Shown: positions 24,476-31,897 of the stretch, one piece after another
Position numbering within the stretch: position 1 is the first letter of the stretch
Layout: every line of letters starts with the position of its first letter
Source: JADLAT01 sp964348795
Lineage (GTDB): Bacteria > Pseudomonadota > Alphaproteobacteria > Micavibrionales > Micavibrionaceae
Assembly (NCBI GenBank): GCA_964348795.1
Contig: CAYGDY010000017.1
Coordinates: 1 to 36,655 of the forward strand
Reading direction: 5' to 3'
DNA length: 36,655 nucleotides
Program-made: the position numbers and the translations under genes
Notes under the pieces: model-generated
Database searches by the model: none
Seen by the model: the letters and a program-made list of their open reading frames with translations, nothing else
What the model was told of the DNA's origin: nothing

Positions 24476-24519
24476 GTGGGAGGTGTCCTTTCGTCAAGTC
24501 CATGAGAGGGCCGCACCAC
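24476..24519 (+). promoter_or_regulatory. rplK leader hairpin (probable L1 autoregulatory site)
   Basis: GTGG (24476-24479) pairs with CCAC (24516-24519), and CCTTTC (24487-24492) pairs with GAGAGG (24504-24509), leaving an asymmetric internal loop containing GGAGGTGT. A GTGGGAGG ... ACCACAAAC arrangement before rplK is familiar from other proteobacteria, where L1 binds the L11-L1 mRNA leader. Identity as the L1 site is inferred from position and motif. Confidence 0.5.
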
Positions 24520-24556
24520 AAACTCCATTATAGTATTGATTTAAAAGGAGAAAAAA

Positions 24557-24985
24557 ATGGCAAAGAAAATTAAGGGTTATATTAACCTGACTATTACGGG
24601 GGGGAAGGCAAACCCGTCTCCACCGGTTGGTCCTGCTTTGGGTCAACAAGGGGTTAACATTATGGAATTCTGTAAGGCGTTTAACGCCCAGACAGAAAGC
24701 CAGATGGGGATTCCGATACCGGTTGTTATTACGGTTTTTGAAGATCGTTCCTTTACCTTTATTACAAAAACACCGCCTGCGAGTTATTTTATCAAGCAGG
24801 CCGCAAAACTGGCTAAAGGCGGTTCTACCCCTGGCCGTGCAACGGCGGGTGTGATCCGGATGTCGCAGGTCAAGGAGATTGCGGAAAAGAAAATGGTGGA
24901 TTTGAATGCCAATGACATTGAGGCCGCTGTGAAGATTATCGCAGGCTCCGCGCGCTCGATGGGCGTAGAAGTTGTGGAGGATTAA
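24557..24985 (+). CDS. rplK: 50S ribosomal protein L11
   Basis: 142 aa protein of the GTPase-associated centre; binds the 23S thiostrepton loop. Typical sequence: PSPPVGPALGQQGVNIMEFCKAFN, the PVVITVFEDRSFTF strand, and the RNA-binding C-terminal domain ending KIIAGSARSMGVEV. Strong AAAAGGAG ribosome site. It is the first gene of its cluster: no secE or nusG lies upstream, where a divergent export gene is found instead. rplA follows after 3 bases. Confidence 0.98.
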   Translation: MAKKIKGYINLTITGGKANPSPPVGPALGQQGVNIMEFCKAFNAQTESQMGIPIPVVITVFEDRSFTFITKTPPASYFIKQAAKLAKGGSTPGRATAGVIRMSQVKEIAEKKMVDLNANDIEAAVKIIAGSARSMGVEVVED

Positions 24986-24988
24986 GTC

Positions 24989-25729
24989 ATGGCAAAAGTG
25001 AAACAAAACAATACCAAACAAACAAAGAAAATGCAGGCGGCTTCCGCGAAAGTGGACCGGACAAAATTTTATGCGGTGGAAGAGGCCGTGAAGATTTTGA
25101 AAGACTGTGCCAAATCGCGCAAATTCGATGAGTCGATCGAAATTGCCATCAACCTCAACGTAGACCCGCGCCATGCGGATCAGGCGGTGCGGGGCATGGT
25201 GGGTCTGCCCCATGGAACGGGCGTGACCGTTCGTGTGGCGGTGTTTGCCAAGGATGCCAAGGCCGAAGAAGCCAAAAAAGCGGGCGCCGATATTGTCGGT
25301 GCCGAGGATCTGGCGGAAAAAATCAAGGCGGGTCAGATGGATTTTGACCGCTGTATTGCCACACCGGATATGATGGTGCTGGTGGGTCAGCTTGGGAAAC
25401 TTTTGGGTCCCAAGGGTTTGATGCCAAACCCGAAATTGGGTACTGTGACACCCAATGTGGCGCAAGCTGTAAAGGACGCCAAGGGCGGTGCGATTGAGTT
25501 TCGCGCCGAAAAAGCCGGTATTGTGCATGCGGGCGTGGGCAAGGCGTCGTTTGACGAGAAAAAACTGGCCGAGAATATCCGGTTCTTCTTTGATGCGATT
25601 TTGAAAGCCAAGCCCACAGGCGCAAAGGGAAGCTATATCAAGAAAATTTCCCTGACCTCCAGCATGGGGCCTGGCCTGAAGATTGATATGGACTCCCTAA
25701 AAGGGCAGGATTTGGCAAAGGCCGCATAA
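24989..25729 (+). CDS. rplA: 50S ribosomal protein L1
   Basis: L1-stalk protein of the large subunit, and translational repressor of its own operon in known systems. 246 aa. Motifs are FDESIEIAINLNVDPRHADQ, GTGVTVRVAVFAKDAK, LGKLLGPKGLMPNPKLGTVT, and the closing GSYIKKISLTSSMGPGLKID. It has a lysine-rich N-terminal extension (KQNNTKQTKKMQAASAK) slightly longer than most. It starts 3 bases after rplK and is followed by a terminator at 25757-25789. Confidence 0.98.
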   Translation: MAKVKQNNTKQTKKMQAASAKVDRTKFYAVEEAVKILKDCAKSRKFDESIEIAINLNVDPRHADQAVRGMVGLPHGTGVTVRVAVFAKDAKAEEAKKAGADIVGAEDLAEKIKAGQMDFDRCIATPDMMVLVGQLGKLLGPKGLMPNPKLGTVTPNVAQAVKDAKGGAIEFRAEKAGIVHAGVGKASFDEKKLAENIRFFFDAILKAKPTGAKGSYIKKISLTSSMGPGLKIDMDSLKGQDLAKAA

Positions 25730-25756
25730 GCCTATTGCTTTTGCTATCATCATAAG

Positions 25757-25789
25757 CAGGCCTCTCTGAATTGCGGGGCCTGTTTTTTT
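25757..25789 (+). terminator. Intrinsic terminator after rplA
   Basis: CAGGCC (25757-25762) and GGCCTG (25777-25782) form the stem, followed directly by seven T residues. It separates rplKA from rplJL, which has its own promoter ten bases further on. Confidence 0.75.
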
Positions 25790-25799
25790 GAAATAACGC

Positions 25800-25828
25800 T
25801 TGACGGATATGTTTTTATCGATTAGAAA
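25800..25828 (+). promoter_or_regulatory. Promoter of rplJ-rplL(-rpoBC)
   Basis: TTGACG (25800-25805), a 17-base spacer and TAGAAA (25823-25828). Transcription would start near 25835, exactly ahead of the L10 leader. Together with the upstream terminator this marks a new transcription unit. Confidence 0.65.
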
Positions 25829-25837
25829 CGCCCCAAG

Positions 25838-25990
25838 TTTAGACCTGTCCGAGACTGCGGGGGCTTTTTAAAAGGCTTAATCATCCCGCATAGATGAGGA
25901 AAAGAGCCTGCCGCGTTTTTTTGTGCGGGTTCTTCTTGTTGTTTTGGATCGGGATGGGCCGCTGTCGGGAAGACGGGTTCGTCCTTTTTT
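25838..25990 (+). ncRNA. Ribosomal protein L10 leader (cis-regulatory RNA)
   Basis: The leader before rplJ contains ACCTGTCCGAGACTGCGGG and, after a TTAATC element, CCCGCATAG. TGCGGG (25856-25861) pairs with CCCGCA (25885-25890). This is the pattern of the L10 leader (the L10-L7/L12 binding site that represses its own mRNA). Further on, GACG GGTT CGTC followed by CTTTTTT (25972-25990) could act as an attenuator before the rplJ ribosome site. Exact ends are approximate. It fills the 292-bp gap between rplA and rplJ. Confidence 0.7.
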
Positions 25991-26021
25991 ATTGTTTTAT
26001 TTTTTTGTAAGGAGATTTGCG

Positions 26022-26540
26022 ATGGGTATGAGCCGCGCACAAAAGCAGGCAGAAGTGCAGGAATTGCAGGACCGTTTTTCCAGCGAGGAGCTGGTGGTGG
26101 TGGCGCATTATTCCGGCTTGACGGTCAAGGATTTGACGAATTTCCGCAATGAATTGCGTCAGGAAGGGGCCAGCTTCAAGGTCACGAAGAATTCTTTGGC
26201 GAAGATTGCCCTGAAAGGGACGCAGTTTGAGCCCCTGTCGGATATGTTGACAGGGCCGACAGGCGTTGCAACCTCCAAAGACCCCGTGGCCGCCGCAAAA
26301 GTGGCTTACAAATTTTCTAAGAGCCATGAAAAGTTTGTCATTCTGGGGGGCGCGCTCGGCTCTATGGTCTTGGATGTGAAGGGTGTTGAGGCGCTCGCGA
26401 AACTTCCGAGTCTTGATGAAATTCGTTCCAAGCTGGTGGGTCTGTTGCAAGCCCCTGCGACGAAACTGGTTGGCCTGTTGCAGGCACCGGCCCGTGACCT
26501 CGTGGGTGTCACCAAGGCCTATGGCGCAAAAGGCGAATAA
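26022..26540 (+). CDS. rplJ: 50S ribosomal protein L10
   Basis: 172 aa base of the L7/L12 stalk. The N-terminal domain has EELVVVAHYSGLTVKDLTNFRNELR and FKVTKNSLAKIAL. The C-terminal helix, which holds L7/L12 dimers, carries a perfect tandem repeat KLVGLLQAPA-T-KLVGLLQAPA followed by the looser RDLVGVTKA. I start at ATG 26022, with TAAGGAG 8 bases upstream. A longer frame upstream lies in the L10 leader and is not coding. rplL follows after 45 bases. Confidence 0.97.
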   Translation: MGMSRAQKQAEVQELQDRFSSEELVVVAHYSGLTVKDLTNFRNELRQEGASFKVTKNSLAKIALKGTQFEPLSDMLTGPTGVATSKDPVAAAKVAYKFSKSHEKFVILGGALGSMVLDVKGVEALAKLPSLDEIRSKLVGLLQAPATKLVGLLQAPARDLVGVTKAYGAKGE

Positions 26541-26585
26541 TTTTTTAAACATGCTATTTAAACATTATACAAAGGAGTAAGAAAA

Positions 26586-26954
26586 ATGGCTGCTGATTTG
26601 AATAAACTGGTTGAAGAACTTTCCAAACTGTCTGTTTTGGAAGCCGCTGAGCTTTCCAAACTGCTCGAGGAAAAATGGGGCGTGACTGCGGCGTCTGCCG
26701 CGCCTGTGATGATGGCGGCGGGCCCAGCGGCGGCGGCTGAAGAGAAAGACTCTTTTGATGTTGTGCTGACAGATGCTGGCGCAAACAAGATCAACGTGAT
26801 CAAGGAAGTGCGTGCCATCACAGGTCTGGGCTTGAAGGAAGCCAAGGACCTCGTGGAAGCAGGCGGTGTTGTGAAAGCAGGCGCGGCCAAGGCCGAAGCC
26901 GAAGACATCAAGAAAAAACTGACAGAAGCCGGCGCAAAAGTCGACCTGAAATAA
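26586..26954 (+). CDS. rplL: 50S ribosomal protein L7/L12
   Basis: 122 aa stalk protein that recruits translational GTPases. The N-terminal dimerisation helix (LVEELSKLSVLEAAELSKLLEEKWG), an Ala-rich hinge, and the C-terminal domain with FDVVLTDAGANKINVIKEVR and GLGLKEAKDLVE are all standard. AAAGGAG lies 9 bases before the ATG. A terminator-like hairpin follows at 26971-27010. Confidence 0.98.
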   Translation: MAADLNKLVEELSKLSVLEAAELSKLLEEKWGVTAASAAPVMMAAGPAAAAEEKDSFDVVLTDAGANKINVIKEVRAITGLGLKEAKDLVEAGGVVKAGAAKAEAEDIKKKLTEAGAKVDLK

Positions 26955-26970
26955 GGTTTTGCCTGTATCG

Positions 26971-27010
26971 AGCATTTCCCGTGTCTTGAAAATGCGGGAA
27001 ATGCTTTTTT
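26971..27010 (+). terminator. Terminator/attenuator between rplL and rpoB
   Basis: AGCATTTCCCG (26971-26981) and CGGGAAATGCT (26995-27005) form an 11-bp perfect stem followed by a T-run. In other bacteria an attenuator in this position lowers rpoBC transcription relative to the stalk genes; the same is likely here. Confidence 0.8.
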
Positions 27011-27024
27011 ATTCTTCAAAGATG

Positions 27025-27053
27025 TTGACAAGACATTTTTGGTAGGCCATATA
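27025..27053 (+). promoter_or_regulatory. Candidate rpoB promoter
   Basis: A consensus TTGACA (27025-27030) is followed after 17 bases by CATATA (27048-27053), or after 19 by TATATC. A second TTGACA lies at 27078-27083 without a well-placed -10. Either would supply rpoBC transcription after the attenuator. The -10 matches are only moderate. Confidence 0.35.
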
Positions 27054-27142
27054 TCCATCAAACTTTCGGGAAATATGTTGACAGCCGGTATTATAATTAT
27101 GTTGGATCGTACGCTTGAAAAGCGATAACGGATCAAAATCAA

Positions 27143-27185
27143 CCACTTGGGGCCTTTCCGGTGAGAAGGAAATGGACGCAAGTGG
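27143..27185 (+). other. Nested hairpin in the rplL-rpoB leader
   Basis: CCACTTG (27143-27149) pairs with CAAGTGG (27179-27185), and inside it TTTCC (27155-27159) pairs with GGAAA (27168-27172). The structured leader resembles in position the RNase III-processed hairpin known from the E. coli rplL-rpoB spacer. A third hairpin, AAAATGG ... CCATTTT (27258-27281), lies just before rpoB. The rest of the 27011-27329 gap shows no gene. Confidence 0.45.
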
Positions 27186-27329
27186 CTTTATGCTTTGGGG
27201 ATCTTTTCAGGCCTGATCTGGAATTTCCCAAAGAGCTGGAACGAAAAGTGAATATTGAAAATGGGGGACGTGCTCCATTTTGAAGTTGTTTTTTACAGTA
27301 CGAACACACAGGAAACGGGATCGATCAGT

Positions 27330-30300
27330 ATGTGCGCAGCAAAATCAAAAACAAAACTCGACGCTAAAAAATCGGACAAGGGCAAAAAGCTTCCGGTTGC
27401 CAACGGAATCGAGAGTTTTACAGGGAAAAAGCGCGTGCGGCGGAACTTTGGCCGCATTGAAGAAGTGGCGGAAATGCCAAACCTGATCGAGGTGCAGTAT
27501 ACCTCATACGAACAATTTTTGCAGGCTCATGTGCCGGCGGAAGAGCGCGCCATGCAAGGGTTACAGGAAGTGCTGTCGACCGTATTCCCGATCAAGGATT
27601 TTTCCGACAAGGCCGAAATTGATTTTGTGAAATACGAGCTGGAAGCACCCAAATATGACGTAGACGAGTGCCAGACACGGGGAATGACGTATGCGGTGCC
27701 GCTCCGTGTGACGTTGCGCCTGTCTGTCTTTGATATAGACGAGGATACGGGCCTTCGCTCGATCCGTGATATCAAAGAGCAAGATGTATACATGGTAGAC
27801 ATGCCGCTTATGACCCGTAACGGGACATTTGTGGTGAACGGAACGGAGCGCGTGATTGTATCGCAGATGCACCGGAGTCCGGGTGTGTTTTTCGATCATG
27901 ATGGCGGAAAAACACACGTGTCGGGCAAGTATTTGTTTTCCTCCCGCGTGATCCCCTATCGCGGTTCTTGGCTGGATTTTGAATTCGATGCAAAAGACCA
28001 GATGTATGTCCGGATTGATCGTCGCCGGAAACTTCCTGTGACCACGATGTTGCGGGCGCTTGATTCGGCGGAGACGGAAAGCTACCGCAAAAAATGCGCG
28101 GAGAAGGATCTGGAGATTGATCCCTTGATGGTGCAGGGGATGAGCAATGAGGAAATTCTGTCTACCTTTTATGATGTAATTTCCTACAAAAAAGATAAAA
28201 AAGGCTGGAAAACGGCGTTTGATGGCGAGCGTCTGCGCGGCGTCAAAATCTCGTATGATCTGGTGGATGCTAAAACTGGTAAAGTGATTGCCGAGGCTGG
28301 TACAAAAATCACACCCAGAAAAGCCAAGCAATTTGCCGAGGCGGGTCTGAAGGATATCCTGATTCAGGATGACCAGCTTGTCGGGCAGTATCTGGCAACG
28401 GATGTGTTCGATCCCAAAACCGGTCAGGTGATTTACGAGGCTGGCTATGAAGTCATGGCGGATGATCTTGAAAAAATCGCGGATTTGAAAATCGATGTTC
28501 TGCCGGTTCTGGCAATTGATCATCTGTATGTGGGGCCCTATGTCCGTAATACGATGCTGGTCGATAAATGCGATACACGGGAAGAGGCGTTGATCGATAT
28601 CTACCGTGTCATGCGTCCGGGCGAGCCACCGACGGTGGATTCGGCGGAGGCCCTCTTCAATTCGCTGTTTTTCGATGCCGAGCGCTATGATCTGTCCCCT
28701 GTGGGCCGTGTGAAGATGAATGCGCGTCTGGACCTGAGTGCGCCCGATCAGTTCCGTGTGCTCTCCAAGGCCGATGTTCTGGCGATTTTGAAATATCTGC
28801 ACGAGCTGAAAGATGGACGCGGGGAAGTCGATGATATCGATAACCTCGGGAACCGTCGTGTGCGGTCGGTCGGGGAATTGATGGAAAACCAGATCCGGAT
28901 TGGTTTGCTTCGTATGGAGCGGGCCATTCGCGAGCGGATGTCGTCTGTGGATATCGATACCTATATGCCGCATGATCTGATCAATTCCAAGCCGGCGCAG
29001 GCGTCCGTGCGGGAATTTTTTGGTTCCTCTCAGTTGTCGCAGTTTATGGACCAGACCAATCCCTTGTCCGAAATTACGCACAAGCGCCGTTTGTCCGCCT
29101 TGGGACCTGGTGGTTTGACGCGGGAGCGTGCCGGATTTGAAGTGCGGGACGTGCACCCGACCCACTATGGCCGGATTTGCCCGATTGAAACACCGGAAGG
29201 GCCGAATATCGGTCTGATCAACTCTCTGGCGACATTTGCGCGGGTGAACCAGTACGGCTTTATCGAGAGCCCTTACCGCCGTGTGGTGGATGGAAAGGTT
29301 ACGCCGGAAGTCGTGTACATGTCGGCCATGGAAGAGGCCAAATATACGATTGCGCAGGCCAATTCCCTGCTGGACAAAAACGGCAAGCTGGTCAATGACT
29401 TGATTTCCTGCCGGAAGGCAGGGGAAAACCTGATGTCTCCGATGGATCAGGTCGAGTATATCGATGTGTCTCCGAAGCAGATGGTCTCTGTGGCGGCGTC
29501 TCTTATTCCGTTTCTGGAGAACGATGACGCGAACCGGGCCTTGATGGGCTCGAATATGATGCGTCAGGCCGTGCCGTTGCTTCGGGCGGATGCCCCGATT
29601 GTGGGGACGGGAATGGAAGCGACTGTGGCGCGGGATTCCGGTGCGGCTGTGTCTGCCCGGCGCTCTGGCGTTGTTACCAAAGTGGACGCAACCCGTATCG
29701 TGGTACAAGCAACAGAGGAACTGCGTTCTGATGAGCCAGTCGTGGATATTTACAAACTGTCCAAATTCCAGCGCTCGAACCAGAGCACCTGTATCAACCA
29801 GAAGCCTCTGGTGAAGGTTGGTGATCAGGTCAGAATCGGCGATATTATTGCCGACGGGCCTTCGACAGAGTTCGGGGAATTGGCGCTGGGCCGTAATATC
29901 CTCGTGGCGTTTATGCCGTGGAATGGATACAACTTTGAAGATTCCATCCTGATTTCCGAGCGGATCGTGAGCGATGACGTGTTTACCTCCATTCATTTGG
30001 AGGAATACGAGGTCATGGCCCGCGATACGAAGCTGGGGACAGAGGAAATCACGCGGGATATCCCCAATGTCGGGGAAGAGGCGCTGAAACACCTTGATGA
30101 GGCGGGTATCGTGCATATCGGCGCGGAAGTGGGTCCGGGTGATATTTTGGTCGGGAAAGTGACGCCCAAGGGCGAATCTCCGATGACACCGGAAGAGAAA
30201 CTGCTTCGGGCAATCTTCGGTGAAAAGGCCGCCGATGTGAAGGATTCTTCGCTTCGTTTGCCGCCCGGTGCTGTCGGAACGGTTGTGGATGTGCGGGTCT

Positions 30301-31601
30301 TTAACCGCCGTGGTGTGGATAAGGATGCCCGTGCGCTCTCCATTGAGGCGCAGGAAATCGAACGTCTGGCAAAAGACCGTGATGACGAGCGCAAAATTCT
30401 GGAAGACGGCTTTTATGGTCGTTTGAAAGAACTGCTGACGGGGCAGGCGGTTGTCAGTGCACCCAAGGAAGCCAAGCTCTCCAAAGGGGCCAAACTCAAA
30501 GCCGCCGATATGGATGGTATTGAAAAGCGTGGTTTGTGGAGACAGATTGCGGTCGAGAATGAAAAGATCATGGATGAAATCGAGGCGATGTCCAAAACCT
30601 TTGACAATGCCGTAGACAACATCAAGGAGCGTTTCGAGAACAAGGTCGAGAAGCTTCAGCGCGGAGATGAAATGTCGCCGGGCGTGATGAAAATGGTCAA
30701 GGTCTTCGTGGCGGTCAAGCGGAAGCTTGCGCCTGGGGATAAAATGGCGGGGCGTCACGGAAACAAGGGGGTTGTCTCCAAGGTCATTCCGGCGGAAGAC
30801 ATGCCATATCTTGAGGACGGGACTCCCGTTGATATCGTCTTGAATCCACTCGGGGTGCCTTCACGGATGAATGTGGGGCAGATTCTGGAGACGCATCTGG
30901 GCTGGGCTTCGGCCAATATCGGGCGCCAGATCGGTGAAATTCTGGACGCAATGGCCGATAAGAAGAAATTTGCACCGGCCGAGCGTAAACAACTCGATTC
31001 CAAATTGGTTGAAGCGTACGGAGAGCGCGAATTTGACGAGAAGGTCAATAAGCTCGAAGAGCCGCAACTCATTGAAATGTGTGGCAATTTACGCAACGGC
31101 GTGCCGATGGCGACACCGGTCTTTGATGGCGCGCATGAGGCTGATATCGCGGAAATGCTGGAAAAGGCAGGCCTTCGGACATCCGGTCAGGTGCGCCTGA
31201 TTGATGGTCGGACGGGGGATTATTTCCACCGTGATGTGACGGTCGGGTACATGTATATGCTCAAGCTTCACCACTTGGTTGATGATAAAATCCATGCGCG
31301 CTCCATTGGCCCGTATTCTTTGGTCACGCAACAGCCGCTTGGCGGTAAAGCCCAATTCGGGGGTCAAAGGTTCGGGGAGATGGAGGTCTGGGCGCTTCAG
31401 GCGTACGGCGCGGCGTACACGCTTCAGGAAATGCTCACCGTCAAGTCGGACGATGTGGCGGGACGCTCCAAAGTGTATGAAGCCATTGTGCGCGGCGAGG
31501 ATAATTTCGAGATCGGGATTCCAGAGTCGTTTAACGTTCTTGTGAAGGAACTCAAAGCACTGGGTCTGAATGTCGATATGAAGAACTCGGCAAGGTCTTG
31601 A
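27330..31601 (+). CDS. rpoB: DNA-directed RNA polymerase subunit beta
   Basis: 1423 aa catalytic subunit. All landmarks are present: GKKRVRRNFGRIEEVAEMPNLIEVQ near the N-terminus, the rifampicin region GSSQLSQFMDQTNPLSE then THKRRLSALGPGG with sensitive-type residues at the main contact positions, HYGRICPIETPEGPNIGLI, and KLHHLVDDKIHARSIGPYS. The ATG at 27330 is preferred, although in-frame TTG 27255 and ATG 27261 exist upstream and no start has a strong ribosome site. The N-terminus carries about 30 extra lysine-rich residues before the family core. The last codons (NSARS) abut a repeat sequence. Confidence 0.98.
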   Translation: MCAAKSKTKLDAKKSDKGKKLPVANGIESFTGKKRVRRNFGRIEEVAEMPNLIEVQYTSYEQFLQAHVPAEERAMQGLQEVLSTVFPIKDFSDKAEIDFVKYELEAPKYDVDECQTRGMTYAVPLRVTLRLSVFDIDEDTGLRSIRDIKEQDVYMVDMPLMTRNGTFVVNGTERVIVSQMHRSPGVFFDHDGGKTHVSGKYLFSSRVIPYRGSWLDFEFDAKDQMYVRIDRRRKLPVTTMLRALDSAETESYRKKCAEKDLEIDPLMVQGMSNEEILSTFYDVISYKKDKKGWKTAFDGERLRGVKISYDLVDAKTGKVIAEAGTKITPRKAKQFAEAGLKDILIQDDQLVGQYLATDVFDPKTGQVIYEAGYEVMADDLEKIADLKIDVLPVLAIDHLYVGPYVRNTMLVDKCDTREEALIDIYRVMRPGEPPTVDSAEALFNSLFFDAERYDLSPVGRVKMNARLDLSAPDQFRVLSKADVLAILKYLHELKDGRGEVDDIDNLGNRRVRSVGELMENQIRIGLLRMERAIRERMSSVDIDTYMPHDLINSKPAQASVREFFGSSQLSQFMDQTNPLSEITHKRRLSALGPGGLTRERAGFEVRDVHPTHYGRICPIETPEGPNIGLINSLATFARVNQYGFIESPYRRVVDGKVTPEVVYMSAMEEAKYTIAQANSLLDKNGKLVNDLISCRKAGENLMSPMDQVEYIDVSPKQMVSVAASLIPFLENDDANRALMGSNMMRQAVPLLRADAPIVGTGMEATVARDSGAAVSARRSGVVTKVDATRIVVQATEELRSDEPVVDIYKLSKFQRSNQSTCINQKPLVKVGDQVRIGDIIADGPSTEFGELALGRNILVAFMPWNGYNFEDSILISERIVSDDVFTSIHLEEYEVMARDTKLGTEEITRDIPNVGEEALKHLDEAGIVHIGAEVGPGDILVGKVTPKGESPMTPEEKLLRAIFGEKAADVKDSSLRLPPGAVGTVVDVRVFNRRGVDKDARALSIEAQEIERLAKDRDDERKILEDGFYGRLKELLTGQAVVSAPKEAKLSKGAKLKAADMDGIEKRGLWRQIAVENEKIMDEIEAMSKTFDNAVDNIKERFENKVEKLQRGDEMSPGVMKMVKVFVAVKRKLAPGDKMAGRHGNKGVVSKVIPAEDMPYLEDGTPVDIVLNPLGVPSRMNVGQILETHLGWASANIGRQIGEILDAMADKKKFAPAERKQLDSKLVEAYGEREFDEKVNKLEEPQLIEMCGNLRNGVPMATPVFDGAHEADIAEMLEKAGLRTSGQVRLIDGRTGDYFHRDVTVGYMYMLKLHHLVDDKIHARSIGPYSLVTQQPLGGKAQFGGQRFGEMEVWALQAYGAAYTLQEMLTVKSDDVAGRSKVYEAIVRGEDNFEIGIPESFNVLVKELKALGLNVDMKNSARS

Positions 31602-31602
31602 T

Positions 31603-31618
31603 TTTCGTCGGGATAACG
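31603..31618 (+). repeat. Partial copy of the intergenic repeat at the rpoB 3' end
   Basis: TTTCGTCGGGATAACG matches 15 of 16 bases of 31844-31859 in the right arm of the element described next, in the same orientation. It begins two bases after the rpoB stop, so a truncated third half-copy borders rpoB. Confidence 0.55.
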
Positions 31619-31641
31619 GGTTTGGGATGGTTTCTTCCATT

Positions 31642-31858
31642 GTCATTCCGGCGCAAGTCGGAATCCATAACAAAAGTAATTTTAAACGCGGAGACGCGAA
31701 GGAACGGAGAAGAATTGGGGATGAGTGCGCTGTCAAAATTTTGAGCGTTTAGAAAAGGCAAAAGAATAAAAAATTAAGTTTAAAAACTCCGAAACTTCGG
31801 AACTCCGCGTAAAAGAATTTAAGAAGTAAGATTGGATCCCGACTTTCGTCGGGATGAC
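31642..31858. mobile_element. MITE-like inverted-repeat element between rpoB and rpoC
   Basis: 217 bp with imperfect terminal inverted repeats: left arm 31642-31709, right arm 31787-31858, and an AT-rich centre. The outer 26 bases of the arms match at 22 positions. Each arm also has an inner ACGCGGAG core (31686-31693; inverted at 31803-31810). Each outer part folds into its own 8-bp hairpin: ATTCCGGC-GCAA-GTCGGAAT on the left and ATCCCGAC-TTTC-GTCGGGAT on the right. Translated, the arms give the 'WIPTCAGMT' and 'HPDESRDP' peptides that mark a widespread family of dispersed bacterial intergenic repeats. No transposase is encoded. The rpoB-rpoC gap of 296 bp is largely this element. Confidence 0.75.
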
Positions 31859-31897
31859 GAGTAAGAGAATACAAAGTTAAAAAGGAAAGAAAAGCAC

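Noticed and set aside
24223..24556. Possible replication origin because of DnaA-like boxes and AT-rich DNA
   Set aside because: Only two boxes, no iterated AT 13-mers and no origin-linked genes; the region is explained by promoter and leader functions.
27561..30758. A 1065-codon open frame antisense to rpoB
   Set aside because: Its product is rich in His, Arg, Gln and Ile as expected from the reverse complement of biased rpoB codons, has no recognisable domain or ribosome site, and rpoB is certain. Codon-bias shadow.
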